From: Syntrophomonas zehnderi OL-4
GTDB lineage: Bacteria > Bacillota > Syntrophomonadia > Syntrophomonadales > Syntrophomonadaceae
Direction: 5' to 3'
Assembly: GCF_000983115.1 (NCBI RefSeq)
Contig: NZ_CGIH01000051.1
Coordinates: forward strand, 1-56,182
DNA: 56,182 nucleotides
Positions 1-9,735 of the stretch are shown in pieces (position 1 is the stretch's first letter; the number at the start of each line of letters is the position of its first letter). The position numbers and the translations under genes were made by a program. Below the pieces are notes generated by a model. The model was not told the origin of the DNA, did no database searches, and saw nothing but the letters and a program-made list of their open reading frames with translations.

Positions 1-167
1 TCTTTTGCTGGTCTGCCAAAGTTTTTACAATATCTATCTGCTAATAAATCATTAACAAAGCTAAGATCTATGGCGGAATCTATTTGTTTTAGTATGTGAT
101 TATCCGGAATCATTTGGTATAATGCGGTATAGAAGCTGTTTTGTCTAAAGACGTTTTTAACTAACAT
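1..167 (-). CDS. IS1182-family transposase, N-terminal fragment
   Basis: The gene starts at 167 on the minus strand and runs off the left edge, leaving about 55 codons. The start is fixed by AAAGGAGG nine bases upstream. The protein begins MLVKNVFRQNSFYTALYQMI and then has IDSAIDLSFV and YCKNFGRPAK. That pattern of an N-terminal P-D-H-x-L-x-x-I-D segment followed by D-F-S-F-V and Y-x-x-x-x-G-R-P-A is typical of the DUF772/InsH N-terminal region of IS1182 and IS5-like transposases. The DDE catalytic part is outside the window, so activity cannot be judged. Confidence 0.75.
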   Translation of the reverse strand, partial: MLVKNVFRQNSFYTALYQMIPDNHILKQIDSAIDLSFVNDLLADRYCKNFGRPAK

Positions 168-285
168 AAAAAGCATACCTCCTTTAGTTAAATTTGTTTT
201 CGCTAACCAAATTATACCACAGGAGGGTATGCTTTTTGTGCTTTAAATGGACTTTTTCAGTGATCTCGAACCGTCCCGTTGACAC
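1..285 (-). mobile_element. IS1182-like insertion sequence, partial (left edge)
   Basis: The element enters the window from the left. It comprises the first codons of a transposase on the minus strand and about 118 bp of its upstream end. Bases 202-285 match bases 56099-56182 in inverse orientation over 84 bp, with one mismatch seen near the tip. The tip reads GTGTCAACGGGACGGTTC on the outgoing strand. The end carries an extended -10 box (TGGTATAAT, minus strand, around 213-221). A sequence at 221-235 can pair with the ribosome binding site region at 170-184, which could shield translation. The last base of the element lies 5 bp from the stop codon of the next gene. Confidence 0.8.
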
Positions 286-290
286 TTTTA

Positions 291-3215
291 TTAAGCCAAT
301 AGAGTCGGATCAGACATCGCACGATCAAAGTATACTTTTAATTTTCCACTTAATTTATAGCCCAGCTTTTGATAAACATTTAAGAATTGTACATCCCATC
401 CAACAGTCTTTTCTGAATCACTCCAGCGCCAATAATCTCTATCGCGGAAATATGGTTCCATCCAATCATTAAGAGCACCCCAATGTAATAATTTAGAGCC
501 AATATATTTTTCAAATGTATCTTTATACCTTAGCTCTGCGGTTTTAACAACCAGTTCGATATATTGCTCATCCGTATCCAAATTACATGGCAATGAATGA
601 TTATTATTAAAATAAGCATTTATGATTCGGTCTAGCTGAGCATTACGAATAGTTTCATCTTTAATAGACTGAGCGATGGAAAGAATAAGCCAAGCGTTGC
701 AGGTTTGTTCACAATCCTTAACTTTTTCAAGCGCATTTATTTGTTCATCATTTGATATTTCCGCTTCATTGCATAGCGTCGCTATACGCTCAATTAACTC
801 AATACATAGTTCCCATGCTTTTGCTTTGTCAGCTTCAGGAGTGTTTGCCTGCAGGATACGAGCATGAAATGCTGCTTCTGATAAGAGATACGCACTTTGC
901 TTTAGTTGCATGCTCGTTTCAATTGAGTCAAGCACCGCATTTATATCTAAATTTTTACTTTTGCAATTCCTCCACACCCATTCTGCACCTAAGTCATGCA
1001 TCCATTCCCATTTTGATTTTAAAAGCAACTCATGCAAGCCTTGGTCATAGTCGTATAAGGCTATATACTCAATCAAGATTGATAGCATAAGCGGCGATTT
1101 AATAGTTTCCAGAGTATGCAGAAATTCTTCAGGGTTGAGTAGCCAGAGCAACTTATAAAGGCACCACCAATATCCCTCTTCCTTGTAGTACACATGGCCT
1201 GGATTGTCAACCCAGTGTGAAATCGGTCCAGGCTCCGCATTTCCATTCATGATTGCCCAATAGGCAAATTGCTCACTATGTATTGATTTTTGTCCATGTT
1301 TTTGCCGTTCTTCCACATCTTCGACAAGTAACAATATTGTTTCCACATAACGAGGAATTGCATTAGGTATAGATTGTAGAATTTCTTTTGCTTCACATGT
1401 ACCTTGGTAAGTGTGATATAGTGCCTCGCCTAATGCTATTATTGCGGTTTCAGAGTTTGAATTCCAATGCTGAAATAGCATGGGAATAATCGTTGGTAAT
1501 ACTCCTGGAAGCACAGTAAAACTCTTTGCATTACTACCGTCTTCAAAATAATTTAATTTTACACCGCTATGAACAGCATCTTCAATTTTGCTTTCCCCAG
1601 TCAGCAATTGAGGTAGGACACATTTCTTTTCCGGCTCTGTTTCTTCACGGTTTCTTGCTGGACTATATAGCGTCTCAATCTGAACTTGCTCTATTTCAGA
1701 AAGCTTGTTTTGGTATGCTGGATTCGTCAAATTCTGCAGGTACTCTGCCACTTCTAAACATACCTCAGACTCAAGCGGAGCTATAACATACGGAAAGTAT
1801 TGTCCGGCAGAATTAAGTGAATTACTTAGTAAAAAACCATCAATATGCCCATCATCAAAATAGCGAATTAGATACCGGTCATGAAACGCCGGATTATTTC
1901 CACGTAATACATTTTGAACTGTCAAATTAGGATGCAGGAGATTTCTGTTCTGGTTAATAAAAATTTTGCATTGTTCTTTTACATCAGTATTTTTTTCGCT
2001 TGTGTCTGGATCTGTTGAGGCAAGGGCTGTTATCACATTGAACTCCACGCTGGCCGACGATATACGCCCTAAGAGTTTGGAAGCAGATTTTACCGAAAAG
2101 AAAGGGTCTGCCAGAACAGCCTTTTTAATTCCTTTTTCTTCAATGTATTCACGAACCTTTTGGAAACTATCAATCTCTCCTTTTCGATCTGCGGTTTTAG
2201 GAACGAACGCCCCTTTTGTTTTTGCCTTTTTATATGATATACATAATTTTTTCCCATCTTGTGTCGCTTTACGCCATGGGACCGGTTGCTCACTGGTCAC
2301 ATTTATCACATCATATCTGGAAGCAACTGTGATCCTTTCGATTTTTTGAATATCATCCTTATGTTTGGATGCATTTTGCTGCAATGTTTGAGTCCATGGA
2401 TCATGAATTACTTTATGATTTGTTGTTGCCATATCAATATGAATTTCTATCATAAAAGCAGATTCGGAAGCGTAAACCAATACACCGCTTTCTTTTTCCC
2501 AGACCTTAATTTTGTAATGTGTCATGGGTTCATCTGCAGAAAAAGCAAGTTCATCAGAATCTGGAGAAAAGGCTTTTACTTCGTTACTAACCCAACGCCC
2601 CTCATTTTCTGCTGCACAATTCACAATGAGTTCTTCTGGGATAGCGTACTTTTTCCGAAGAATAATTGTTGTGTAATTATTTCCCTTAACATCAAACGCG
2701 TTCATGTATTTGCCTGGCGTATAATATTCGAAATTTCCTAGTCTCTCACCTTCTTGAGAAAAATCAATACCACACTCCTTTTTTAAAACTTCAAAGAGTC
2801 GTTGAATATTGTGCCTCAAGTCTCGCCCATTGCATGGAAGAAATGACTGTTCGATTTCATTCATTAGAACAGCCTTATCTAAATTCCAATACTCATCCAC
2901 AATATGAAATTTTGACACAGGCTTATTGCTTTCCCATTCCAATCCTGATGTGTCTGAAAAAACAGATGGCCGAGATTCTAAGTTAAGAGTCAACATTTCT
3001 TTGCCAATATTGAGAGAGGATTTGGTATTTAAAATATTCAAAAGACTATCTTTATCTGTCTGATTTAATATAGCTGTATATTGCAGTATAGAAGGTTTGT
3101 TATCAAGTTCTTTTCTCTTCCAAGCATGGGGTGGTTGTTCTGTAGGGGCGCAAAAGCCAAATAGTAAAGCAGGATTCTCTAACCCTAGTAAAAGTAACTT
3201 GACAAAGTATTGCAT
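291..3215 (-). CDS. Large protein with PLD-like domain, putative defence protein (possibly VPA1262-like)
   Basis: This 974-residue protein has no signal peptide or membrane segment. Residues about 365-500 look like one phospholipase D-type lobe: an opening strand and helix (AVLADPFFS, then LLGRISSASVEFNVITAL), a histidine motif HDRY at 445-448 and a downstream LLSNSLNSAG. PLD-like nuclease modules with H-x-K/R motifs are common in restriction and anti-phage proteins. The remaining 350 N-terminal and 470 C-terminal residues match nothing I recognise firmly; the overall plan recalls the VPA1262 family. The start has AAAGGAG six bases upstream. The stop lies 5 bp from an insertion sequence end, so the C-terminus might be clipped. 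A role in defence is inferred from the domain and from the neighbouring PLD-helicase. Confidence 0.6.
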   Translation of the reverse strand: MQYFVKLLLLGLENPALLFGFCAPTEQPPHAWKRKELDNKPSILQYTAILNQTDKDSLLNILNTKSSLNIGKEMLTLNLESRPSVFSDTSGLEWESNKPVSKFHIVDEYWNLDKAVLMNEIEQSFLPCNGRDLRHNIQRLFEVLKKECGIDFSQEGERLGNFEYYTPGKYMNAFDVKGNNYTTIILRKKYAIPEELIVNCAAENEGRWVSNEVKAFSPDSDELAFSADEPMTHYKIKVWEKESGVLVYASESAFMIEIHIDMATTNHKVIHDPWTQTLQQNASKHKDDIQKIERITVASRYDVINVTSEQPVPWRKATQDGKKLCISYKKAKTKGAFVPKTADRKGEIDSFQKVREYIEEKGIKKAVLADPFFSVKSASKLLGRISSASVEFNVITALASTDPDTSEKNTDVKEQCKIFINQNRNLLHPNLTVQNVLRGNNPAFHDRYLIRYFDDGHIDGFLLSNSLNSAGQYFPYVIAPLESEVCLEVAEYLQNLTNPAYQNKLSEIEQVQIETLYSPARNREETEPEKKCVLPQLLTGESKIEDAVHSGVKLNYFEDGSNAKSFTVLPGVLPTIIPMLFQHWNSNSETAIIALGEALYHTYQGTCEAKEILQSIPNAIPRYVETILLLVEDVEERQKHGQKSIHSEQFAYWAIMNGNAEPGPISHWVDNPGHVYYKEEGYWWCLYKLLWLLNPEEFLHTLETIKSPLMLSILIEYIALYDYDQGLHELLLKSKWEWMHDLGAEWVWRNCKSKNLDINAVLDSIETSMQLKQSAYLLSEAAFHARILQANTPEADKAKAWELCIELIERIATLCNEAEISNDEQINALEKVKDCEQTCNAWLILSIAQSIKDETIRNAQLDRIINAYFNNNHSLPCNLDTDEQYIELVVKTAELRYKDTFEKYIGSKLLHWGALNDWMEPYFRDRDYWRWSDSEKTVGWDVQFLNVYQKLGYKLSGKLKVYFDRAMSDPTLLA

Positions 3216-3875
3216 ATTTTTCTCCTTTTTTTTACTTCAAATGATCTATCATAACAATCGCATTATAACCATAACTTAAGACAGGCTAGTTTCCTATTAT
3301 TACTATAATCCATTCTGATTTAACTTCCAATTAGTCGACTAAACCCAGGGAATCTCACCCTGAGCTTCTTCGACTTGCTTTTTATTGGGTATAATATCAG
3401 ACATAATTGTTTTAAAAAAAATCGAGGTATTTTAGGAAAAAAGGTTAGGGTAGAGTTTGAATAATACCTAGTGTAATGGAAATTTCTCATTTGATAATAT
3501 TTCTAGTTTATCTCTTACTTTTTTTAGCTTGCTGTCTCTAATTTCAACAATAAAATCATTTCTATCTTCATCAGGTTGTTTTACGGGAAATCTGTAACTT
3601 GTTGTCACACCTCTGCAACAGGTAGACTAATTGCGGTTTCCTCCGGCTCAAATTGCTCAAAAGCCAATTATTTTGCCCCTCCTTAATATTGTTTTGCCTT
3701 CTACTTAATAAAGCCAATATTCTCAAGACCTTATGGGATCTGCTATCCATCTATCCAACTGTTTCGAAATTATTCTTCAAAATAAAATGGCATTTTTTGT
3801 ATGAATTCTATGTAATATCCTTCCATTCCTGCATGTAACTCCAATTTCCCCCATTTAGCTAAAATATTGTCGGAC
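3216..3875. other. AT-rich spacer between two defence-like genes
   Basis: Apart from the frameshifted small gene at 3468-3667, I see no intact coding region, RNA gene or clear terminator here. Short minus-strand open stretches around 3690-3840 lack good start signals. Confidence 0.4.
3468..3667 (-). pseudogene. Small frameshifted gene of unknown function
   Basis: On the minus strand AAGGAGGGG precedes a TTG start at 3667 with eight bases spacing. The first frame reads MAFEQFEPEETAISLPVAEV and stops at 3605. The -1 frame continues in the same style (TTSYRFPVKQPDEDRNDF and on to LEILSNEKFPLH) and stops at 3468. Together they would make a charged protein of about 65 residues, interrupted by one frameshift. 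It sits between the two PLD-domain genes and has the same orientation. I do not recognise the family. No obvious slippery heptamer is seen, so decay or a sequencing error is more likely than programmed frameshifting. Confidence 0.45.
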
Positions 3876-6800
3876 TTACACCGTCACTGCCTCTTTCAAC
3901 ACAAACCCGGGCATGGGGTCGTGCATTTTCCAGACAATACTAATAGGGGCAGAGCCGTAATGGCTTACATAATCGGCTAAACCGATACACGTGTAGGGTA
4001 CCGCTGCCTGTCCGTCCTTTTTATAATCCCTCACAAATATAAGTACCTGGTTGCCGTTATTTTGTTGATTAATGTATCTCTGCCCGGTGGTTGATTCCAC
4101 ACTGGTTATGCTCTGTGATTGCCAATGGAACTTTTCTTCATTTATGGCGTAATCCCGATACATAGTCGATGGCGAGTAGTCTTTATCGGATTTATTCAGG
4201 GTAACGAAAAACACATCCAACCCCTTATCCGGCAGATATAGTACCCCTTCCCGGAAATGTTTCCGTTCCCTTTCCGTATGCCGACCTAAGGCAACCAGTA
4301 TCTGGTCCAGGGTATATTTGCAATACAAGTCCAGAGGGCATGCAAAATCTAAATCCAACGGTTTATCCACGAATTCAATCCGTTCATACTGATACTGCAG
4401 TAAGCCCATTAACTCGTTGTACAGCAGGTCGTTTTTTATGGCGTTATAGATGGCTTCTTCTATGCTTGAAAAGACATTGTCCAAATCATCCAGCCCTTTG
4501 CCGTAAACCGTATAATGGAACATAGTAAGCATGGTTCGTTCAATACTGGATAATTTATCCTCAATATAGCCATAGTTGGATTTGATCCTGGGCAATACGT
4601 CCAATAGGAATGTGATCCAGCGGCGGGAATTGGCGCTGGACAAACGCAGAAAAGCGCTGGCTAACATCCGGTTATTCTGATCATCGGCAGAATCTTTATC
4701 AACAAGATCTGCCTCTGCTGCCAGCGAGCTTAAAGTGAAATGTCTGGAATATATCTCTTTGGGCTGGACATGGTAGTCTTCGAAAAATTTCTGGGCATCT
4801 ATCTTTTTATGTATATCAAAGTAATCTTTCAGTTTCAGTTTAATATTGTGCTTGTTGTTAATGGTGTTTTTGATATTCTCCAATATATATTCCTGGGCTT
4901 GTTTTTCCATTTGAATCGAGCATCCCCGGGGCAAATGAATGAAACCGTGTTCTATTTCATACTCTACCGTTCTCCGGGTTCGTGCTAAGAGTGCCCTGAA
5001 CCGTTCCTCAAAATTGAACTTTCTGCTAGCCTGGCCTACAAAATCAAGCACGGTCAGCGCTTCTTTCCCCTCACACAGCCTTAATCCCCGACCCAGCTGC
5101 TGAATGAATACGGTTAAACTTTCCGTAGGCCGTAAGAATAGGACTGTATTTATCTCAGGAATGTCTACGCCTTCGTTATAAAGATCAACAACAAAAATGA
5201 ATTTTATTTCTTTATTAACCAGCCTTTGTTTTACCGTACTGCGCACCGATTCTTCTGATTCTGCCACCAAGTATTCTGATGCTATACCCGCCTGGTTAAA
5301 GCTATCGGCCATATAGCGGGCATGGTCCTTGGAAACGCAAAATCCCAAGCCGATAATATCCGATCTGTCTCCACAATAATTATCGATAGCTTGAATTATG
5401 TTGCCAACCCGGCGCTGAGCCTGGGCTGACTCGAAGACATATAAATTGTCCAGTTGTTTTTGATCGTATTTGCCGGCTGTCCATTGTACATTTTTCAGAC
5501 TTACCGTATCCGTTACACAGAAATAGTGAAACGGGCTCAAGAGTTTGCGTTCTATGGCCTCATTCAGCCGCAGTTCAGCGGAAATGCGTCCATTGAAATA
5601 ATGGAAAACGTTCTTGCCGTCAGGCCTCTCCGGAGTCGCTGTCAAGCCCAGCAATATACGGGGTTGATAATATGTAAGCAATTCCTCGTAAGAGGGAGCG
5701 GCTGCATGATGGAATTCATCAATAATAATAAAATCATAATGATCCGGGTTGGTTATAGAGGTAAGCTCTCTGGAATTGAGTGATTGAATGGATACAAAGA
5801 GGTGGTCCAGACTTTCCGGGCTGCTGCCTCCCACCATCAGGGAACCGAAGTTATAGTCCTTCAGTATTGCCCGGAAGCAGTCGCGGCTTTGCTGCAATAT
5901 TTCTTTCCGGTGGGCCACAAACAGCAAGCGGTTGAGCTTGCCGGGATTCTCCTGCACAAACCTTTTATAATCAAAAGCTGCCACAACCGTTTTCCCGGTA
6001 CCGGTAGCCGCTGCCACCAGATTTCTATAGGAATTATGAATCTCTCTTTCCGCTTTAAGTTGGTCCAATATTTCTTGTTGAAAATAATAGGGAGTAATAT
6101 CAAATTTAAATGCAAATTTTTGGTCCTCATCACCGGCATTATATCGCTCCGATTTAAGAGCCCGGCGCAGCTTTTCTCCATCCAATTCCGGGATGAATTT
6201 GACAAATTCATGGCTGTTCCAATATGACTCAAAGGTGGCCTGAACTTTCTTTAGTATATCTTTGGAATCGTATTCACTGAGTTTAATATTCCATTCCAAT
6301 CCGCTGGTCATAGCCGATTCAGATATATTGGAAGACCCTATGTAAGCGCAACTGAATCCGGTATCCCGCCAAAAAACATAGGTTTTGGCATGCAGGCGGG
6401 TTCTTTCGGTATCATAGGAAATACGAATTTCCGTATTAGGCAAGCTGGAGAGCTTTTCAATGGCTTTGAAATCGGTAGCACCCATATAGGAGGTGGTAAT
6501 AACCCGTAAGCTTCCGCCATGGGAGGTGAATTCCTGGAGTTCACTCAAGATCAGCCGCAAGCCGCTCCATTTAATAAATGAGACTAACAGCTCTATCCGG
6601 TCACAGGTCCTGATTTCCTTTTTCAATTCTGAAACCATGCTGGGTTCATGAACGGCCCCGGTGAACAGCGAATTTTCGGCAATTGAGGTATCGGGACGAA
6701 TGAGTGTGGCCTTTTCCGGGTTAAGAGCCATTTTGCTGCCTTTTTTATCAACCAGGGCTAATAATAATTTCGCGTCTTTATGTATGATTTTATTTCTGAC

Positions 6801-7097
6801 CAAATCAGCCAATTGGGGGCTGGCTTTAAAGCCTGATTCACCTTTTTCGATGGTCGCGGCGATATATTCGATTAAATCGTTGCAAAGAGCTATGCGATTA
6901 TCCAAGGCTCCATTTTCGCCTTCTATATAGTCCAAAACATCTCTTATAACTAATGCCAGGTAAACAGACAAAATCTTGGACGACTCAGCTGAATCAATCA
7001 GGCCGGTCTGAACCATGGTCATTTCGTTGCTGATCTGATCCAGGTGCTGCTTCATAATGTTATTTATGACTTGTTCGTACAGTCCGAAAGATAACAT
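3876..7097 (-). CDS. PLD-nuclease / superfamily II helicase / DUF3427 protein
   Basis: The 1073-residue cytoplasmic protein has three recognisable parts. Residues about 145-320 are a PLD-like nuclease module with the motif HAKTY at 236-240 and the paired YIGSSNISESAMTSGLEWN element. Residues about 330-760 are a DEAD/DEAH (ResIII-like) helicase with Walker A ATGTGKT at 364-370, a DEFHH box at 460-464, motif III LTATPERPDG near 485-494 and motif VI QQLGRGLRL near 665. The rest is a DUF3427-type C-terminal region. This architecture is known from restriction-like helicases in defence islands. Start: AGGAG nine bases before ATG. ATP-dependent DNA translocation with cleavage is inferred from the domains; the substrate is unknown. 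Confidence 0.85.
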   Translation of the reverse strand: MLSFGLYEQVINNIMKQHLDQISNEMTMVQTGLIDSAESSKILSVYLALVIRDVLDYIEGENGALDNRIALCNDLIEYIAATIEKGESGFKASPQLADLVRNKIIHKDAKLLLALVDKKGSKMALNPEKATLIRPDTSIAENSLFTGAVHEPSMVSELKKEIRTCDRIELLVSFIKWSGLRLILSELQEFTSHGGSLRVITTSYMGATDFKAIEKLSSLPNTEIRISYDTERTRLHAKTYVFWRDTGFSCAYIGSSNISESAMTSGLEWNIKLSEYDSKDILKKVQATFESYWNSHEFVKFIPELDGEKLRRALKSERYNAGDEDQKFAFKFDITPYYFQQEILDQLKAEREIHNSYRNLVAAATGTGKTVVAAFDYKRFVQENPGKLNRLLFVAHRKEILQQSRDCFRAILKDYNFGSLMVGGSSPESLDHLFVSIQSLNSRELTSITNPDHYDFIIIDEFHHAAAPSYEELLTYYQPRILLGLTATPERPDGKNVFHYFNGRISAELRLNEAIERKLLSPFHYFCVTDTVSLKNVQWTAGKYDQKQLDNLYVFESAQAQRRVGNIIQAIDNYCGDRSDIIGLGFCVSKDHARYMADSFNQAGIASEYLVAESEESVRSTVKQRLVNKEIKFIFVVDLYNEGVDIPEINTVLFLRPTESLTVFIQQLGRGLRLCEGKEALTVLDFVGQASRKFNFEERFRALLARTRRTVEYEIEHGFIHLPRGCSIQMEKQAQEYILENIKNTINNKHNIKLKLKDYFDIHKKIDAQKFFEDYHVQPKEIYSRHFTLSSLAAEADLVDKDSADDQNNRMLASAFLRLSSANSRRWITFLLDVLPRIKSNYGYIEDKLSSIERTMLTMFHYTVYGKGLDDLDNVFSSIEEAIYNAIKNDLLYNELMGLLQYQYERIEFVDKPLDLDFACPLDLYCKYTLDQILVALGRHTERERKHFREGVLYLPDKGLDVFFVTLNKSDKDYSPSTMYRDYAINEEKFHWQSQSITSVESTTGQRYINQQNNGNQVLIFVRDYKKDGQAAVPYTCIGLADYVSHYGSAPISIVWKMHDPMPGFVLKEAVTV

Positions 7098-7399
7098 AAT
7101 TTATTACTCCTAATTGTGACAAGTGGGTCTGACCTAATATTTAAATCCAGATATACTTGCAGCGACAAAATTCATTATTTGGATAGGAATTTCCTTTTTT
7201 CAGATTAGTATAGCACAAGATAGAAAATACTGGTTACATACTTGATCCAAGAAATGGGGTCGAAATTTCATGATATTGCGGAACGTACAGCCGGTGAGGG
7301 CAGGGTATCCTGCCGTGATAATAATCAACATAGCATCAACCTGATTTACCTAAAGCTCAGCCGGTATAACCCAATTCCTAAACTCTTTGAACCTGGCGG

Positions 7400-7575
7400 C
7401 ACGCAAATCAAACGAGCCCAGTTCCTGCGTAGTTCCTTTTTTGTAATATCGGAATCAACCGGCACCGGCGTTTTAATATCAATATCAGTTTTTTGCGCAT
7501 TCCCCGTGACTTGTTGGAATAGTATCCGTAATACCTGACCAGCTGTTCCCCTTTATTGGGAATATGGGTTTACGA
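7400..7575 (-). pseudogene. IS91-family transposase remnant (C-terminal part)
   Basis: Minus-strand translation gives HIPNKGEQLVRYYGYYSNKS followed by RGMRKK, and after frame changes RNWARLI. This is the conserved C-terminal core of IS91-type (Y2/HUH rolling-circle) transposases. The reading frame is broken, and the N-terminal and catalytic parts are absent. A second copy of the same segment, similar at the DNA level, lies at 46530-46837. Both are dead fragments. Confidence 0.7.
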
Positions 7576-7635
7576 GGGGTTCGGGGATTATATACTTCAG
7601 CCTTTACAATACGGGCAGGTATCATGTTTAATCAC

Positions 7636-7665
7636 ACCTATATAGAACATGGGTTCTATATAGGT
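7636..7665. repeat. Perfect 13-bp inverted repeat
   Basis: ACCTATATAGAAC and GTTCTATATAGGT face each other across a four-base loop. There is no T-tract on either side, so it is not a convincing terminator. It lies beside the IS91-type relic, and IS91 ends are known to carry hairpins, so it could be an element end. That link is inference. Confidence 0.5.
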
Positions 7666-7957
7666 TAGCGTAATTTACCATAAATATCAAGAACAGTTTT
7701 CAGCTAGCTATGTTAGGTGAGACGAATAGCGACAGACAGAGCGAGCAACGCTATGAAACCGTATACAGCTTTTCCTCCCTCTGTTCCTGCAATGGTAGGT
7801 CGTGTGATGAGTTAGATTTCTGGAGAACATTTAGACCCGTCTATTTTAGGGGGTATATTTCTAATTATTAATACAATTATTACATAACATTAATACGTAT
7901 TTAATGTTCCATCTGTATACTTTTTTTAAATAGTAAATAAATGGAGGTGCTTTTATT

Positions 7958-9541
7958 ATGCAAACAAAAGTACTGTCGTCCAAGAAAGCGTTAGCCGCCC
8001 TACTACTAATGGCATTGTCTTTGTGGGCAGTGTGGTCATCGGTTAATAATGCTAACGCAGAATCAACAGGGACAAAGGCAAAGGCGTCCACTACAGCGGT
8101 TGCAGCCACCAAAACCCCTAAATACATATTTATGTTCATTGGGGACGGCATGGCAGCAGTTCAGGTGAACTCAGCCCAGATTTATGAGGGAAGCAACAAA
8201 CACAACAACATCGCTTTAAAAGAACTTAGTTTCCAAGATTTTGAAGCGGCAGGATATCAAACCACCCAAGATGCAACATCCTTTGCCCCCGACTCTGCAT
8301 CAACGGCTACTTCTTTATCATCTGGATTTAAGACCTGGAGTGGTACCATTGGCTTAAAACCGGTGGGAAACAAATCCGGCAACAAAGCAGAAAATGTCAA
8401 TAGCTCTGAAGTTCCCCAAACTATTGCCGAAAGACTTAAAAAAGAGAAAGATATGAAGATCGGTATCGTCACAACTGTAACTATCAATCACGCGACGCCT
8501 GCAGCATATTATGCCCATATACCTTCAAGAAACGATTATTATGAAATAGCTCTGCAAATGGCAGATTCAGGCTTTGATTATTTTGGCGGCGGCACGATCA
8601 ATCAACCAACCGGAAAAAATAAAGATCAAAAAGATGCCTATAAGGTTATGGAAGAAAAGGATTATACCATAGCAAGAACCAAGGAAGACATTTTAGCTCT
8701 TAACAGCCAATCAGGCAAAGTATATGCAGTGACTCCGGTTACTCAGGATAGCGGCGCTATGCCATATGCCATTGATAACAAACCAGGCGATTTAACTCTG
8801 GCTGATTTCGTTAAAAAGGGTATCGACGTACTTGATAATGAAAAAGGGTTTTTTATGATGGTCGAATCAGGAAAAATTGATTGGGCCGGTCATGCAAATG
8901 ATGCCAAAGCAAATATTGGCGATGTTTTAGCTTTTGATGATGCAATAGAAGTAGCTATTAATTTTGCCAAAGCACACCCCGATGAAACTTTAATTATTGT
9001 CACCGGTGACCACGAAACTGGCGGCATGACCATCGGTCAGGCAACCACCGGATATGATACCGCTTTTGATATTTTAGACAGTCAAAAAATATCTTATGTT
9101 GCCTTTGATGAGATAATCAATGAAATGAAAACCAAAAATCCTAATTTAAGCTTTGCTGAAGTTATGCCGATTATCACTGAGAATTTTGGTCTTGTTAACA
9201 ATACAACCGGTGATATCAGCCGCAAAGGTCAACCAAGTTATATGACATTGGAATTATCAGATTGGGAAATGGCTAGACTAGAAACTGCTTTTGCGGAAAC
9301 CATGTCAGCTAATCCAACGGATAATGAAGAAACCGACCTGTTATATGGTGGTTATAATCCCCTTTCAGTGACCTTGACTCATATTCTCAATAACAAAGCA
9401 GGTATAGGCTGGACATCTTATTGGCATACCGGCGTACCGGTACCGGTCTATGCAACAGGTGCCAGGGCAGAGCTATTCAATGGTGCATACGAGAATACAG
9501 CAATATACGATAAATTAGTCGAAGCCACAAACCTTAATTAG
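7958..9541 (+). CDS. Secreted alkaline phosphatase
   Basis: The 527-residue protein hydrolyses phosphate monoesters outside the cytoplasm. A signal peptide with a hydrophobic core at residues 11-27 is followed by a likely cut after ANA (about residue 34). The alkaline phosphatase fold is shown by the metal-binding FIGDGM (Asp63), the nucleophile motif PDSASTATSL (Ser113), the histidine in WAGHAND and the late TGDHETGG metal site. Length fits the family. GGAGGTG precedes the ATG. It is a single gene followed by a clear terminator. I see no certain Pho box upstream. The exact E. coli PhoA Arg166 equivalent was not located, so phosphatase rather than phosphodiesterase is a family-level call. Confidence 0.9.
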   Translation: MQTKVLSSKKALAALLLMALSLWAVWSSVNNANAESTGTKAKASTTAVAATKTPKYIFMFIGDGMAAVQVNSAQIYEGSNKHNNIALKELSFQDFEAAGYQTTQDATSFAPDSASTATSLSSGFKTWSGTIGLKPVGNKSGNKAENVNSSEVPQTIAERLKKEKDMKIGIVTTVTINHATPAAYYAHIPSRNDYYEIALQMADSGFDYFGGGTINQPTGKNKDQKDAYKVMEEKDYTIARTKEDILALNSQSGKVYAVTPVTQDSGAMPYAIDNKPGDLTLADFVKKGIDVLDNEKGFFMMVESGKIDWAGHANDAKANIGDVLAFDDAIEVAINFAKAHPDETLIIVTGDHETGGMTIGQATTGYDTAFDILDSQKISYVAFDEIINEMKTKNPNLSFAEVMPIITENFGLVNNTTGDISRKGQPSYMTLELSDWEMARLETAFAETMSANPTDNEETDLLYGGYNPLSVTLTHILNNKAGIGWTSYWHTGVPVPVYATGARAELFNGAYENTAIYDKLVEATNLN

Positions 9542-9556
9542 CGGCTAATTTTTTCA

Positions 9557-9590
9557 GGAAGCAAGGGGACGATCCTATTGCTTCCTTTTG
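9557..9590 (+). terminator. Rho-independent terminator after the phosphatase gene
   Basis: GGAAGCAA (9557-9564) pairs with TTGCTTCC (9578-9585) and is followed by a short T-tract. Confidence 0.75.
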
Positions 9591-9735
9591 CCTTTCTTAA
9601 CTAACAAACTGTCAAAAACCGCCATCTTGGTAAGTTAGACAAAATTGACTGGCGGAGGAGGTAAGGAAAGCCTTCTCAAGCAATGTGCCAACAACTAACA
9701 AAACAGCCCCTGGTTGAGAAAAAGGAGTGCAATTT

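Larger units (their letters stand above)
7098..7957. other. Spacer with transposase relic and hairpin
   Basis: No intact gene is seen. The stretch holds an IS91-type relic (about 7400-7575), a perfect 13-bp hairpin (7636-7665) and the upstream region of the alkaline phosphatase gene. Bases 7666-7860 contain nothing I can name. Confidence 0.5.

Noticed and set aside
2090-2741. Overlapping open frames on both strands inside the large PLD-domain gene
   Set aside because: They lack ribosome binding sites and are shadows of the 974-residue gene.
3605-3667. Programmed -1 frameshift in the small gene
   Set aside because: No slippery heptamer and no clear downstream pseudoknot were found near the stop at 3605, so a simple lesion is more likely.
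7636-7665. Transcription terminator
   Set aside because: The stem is perfect but AT-rich and lacks a T-tract on both strands.
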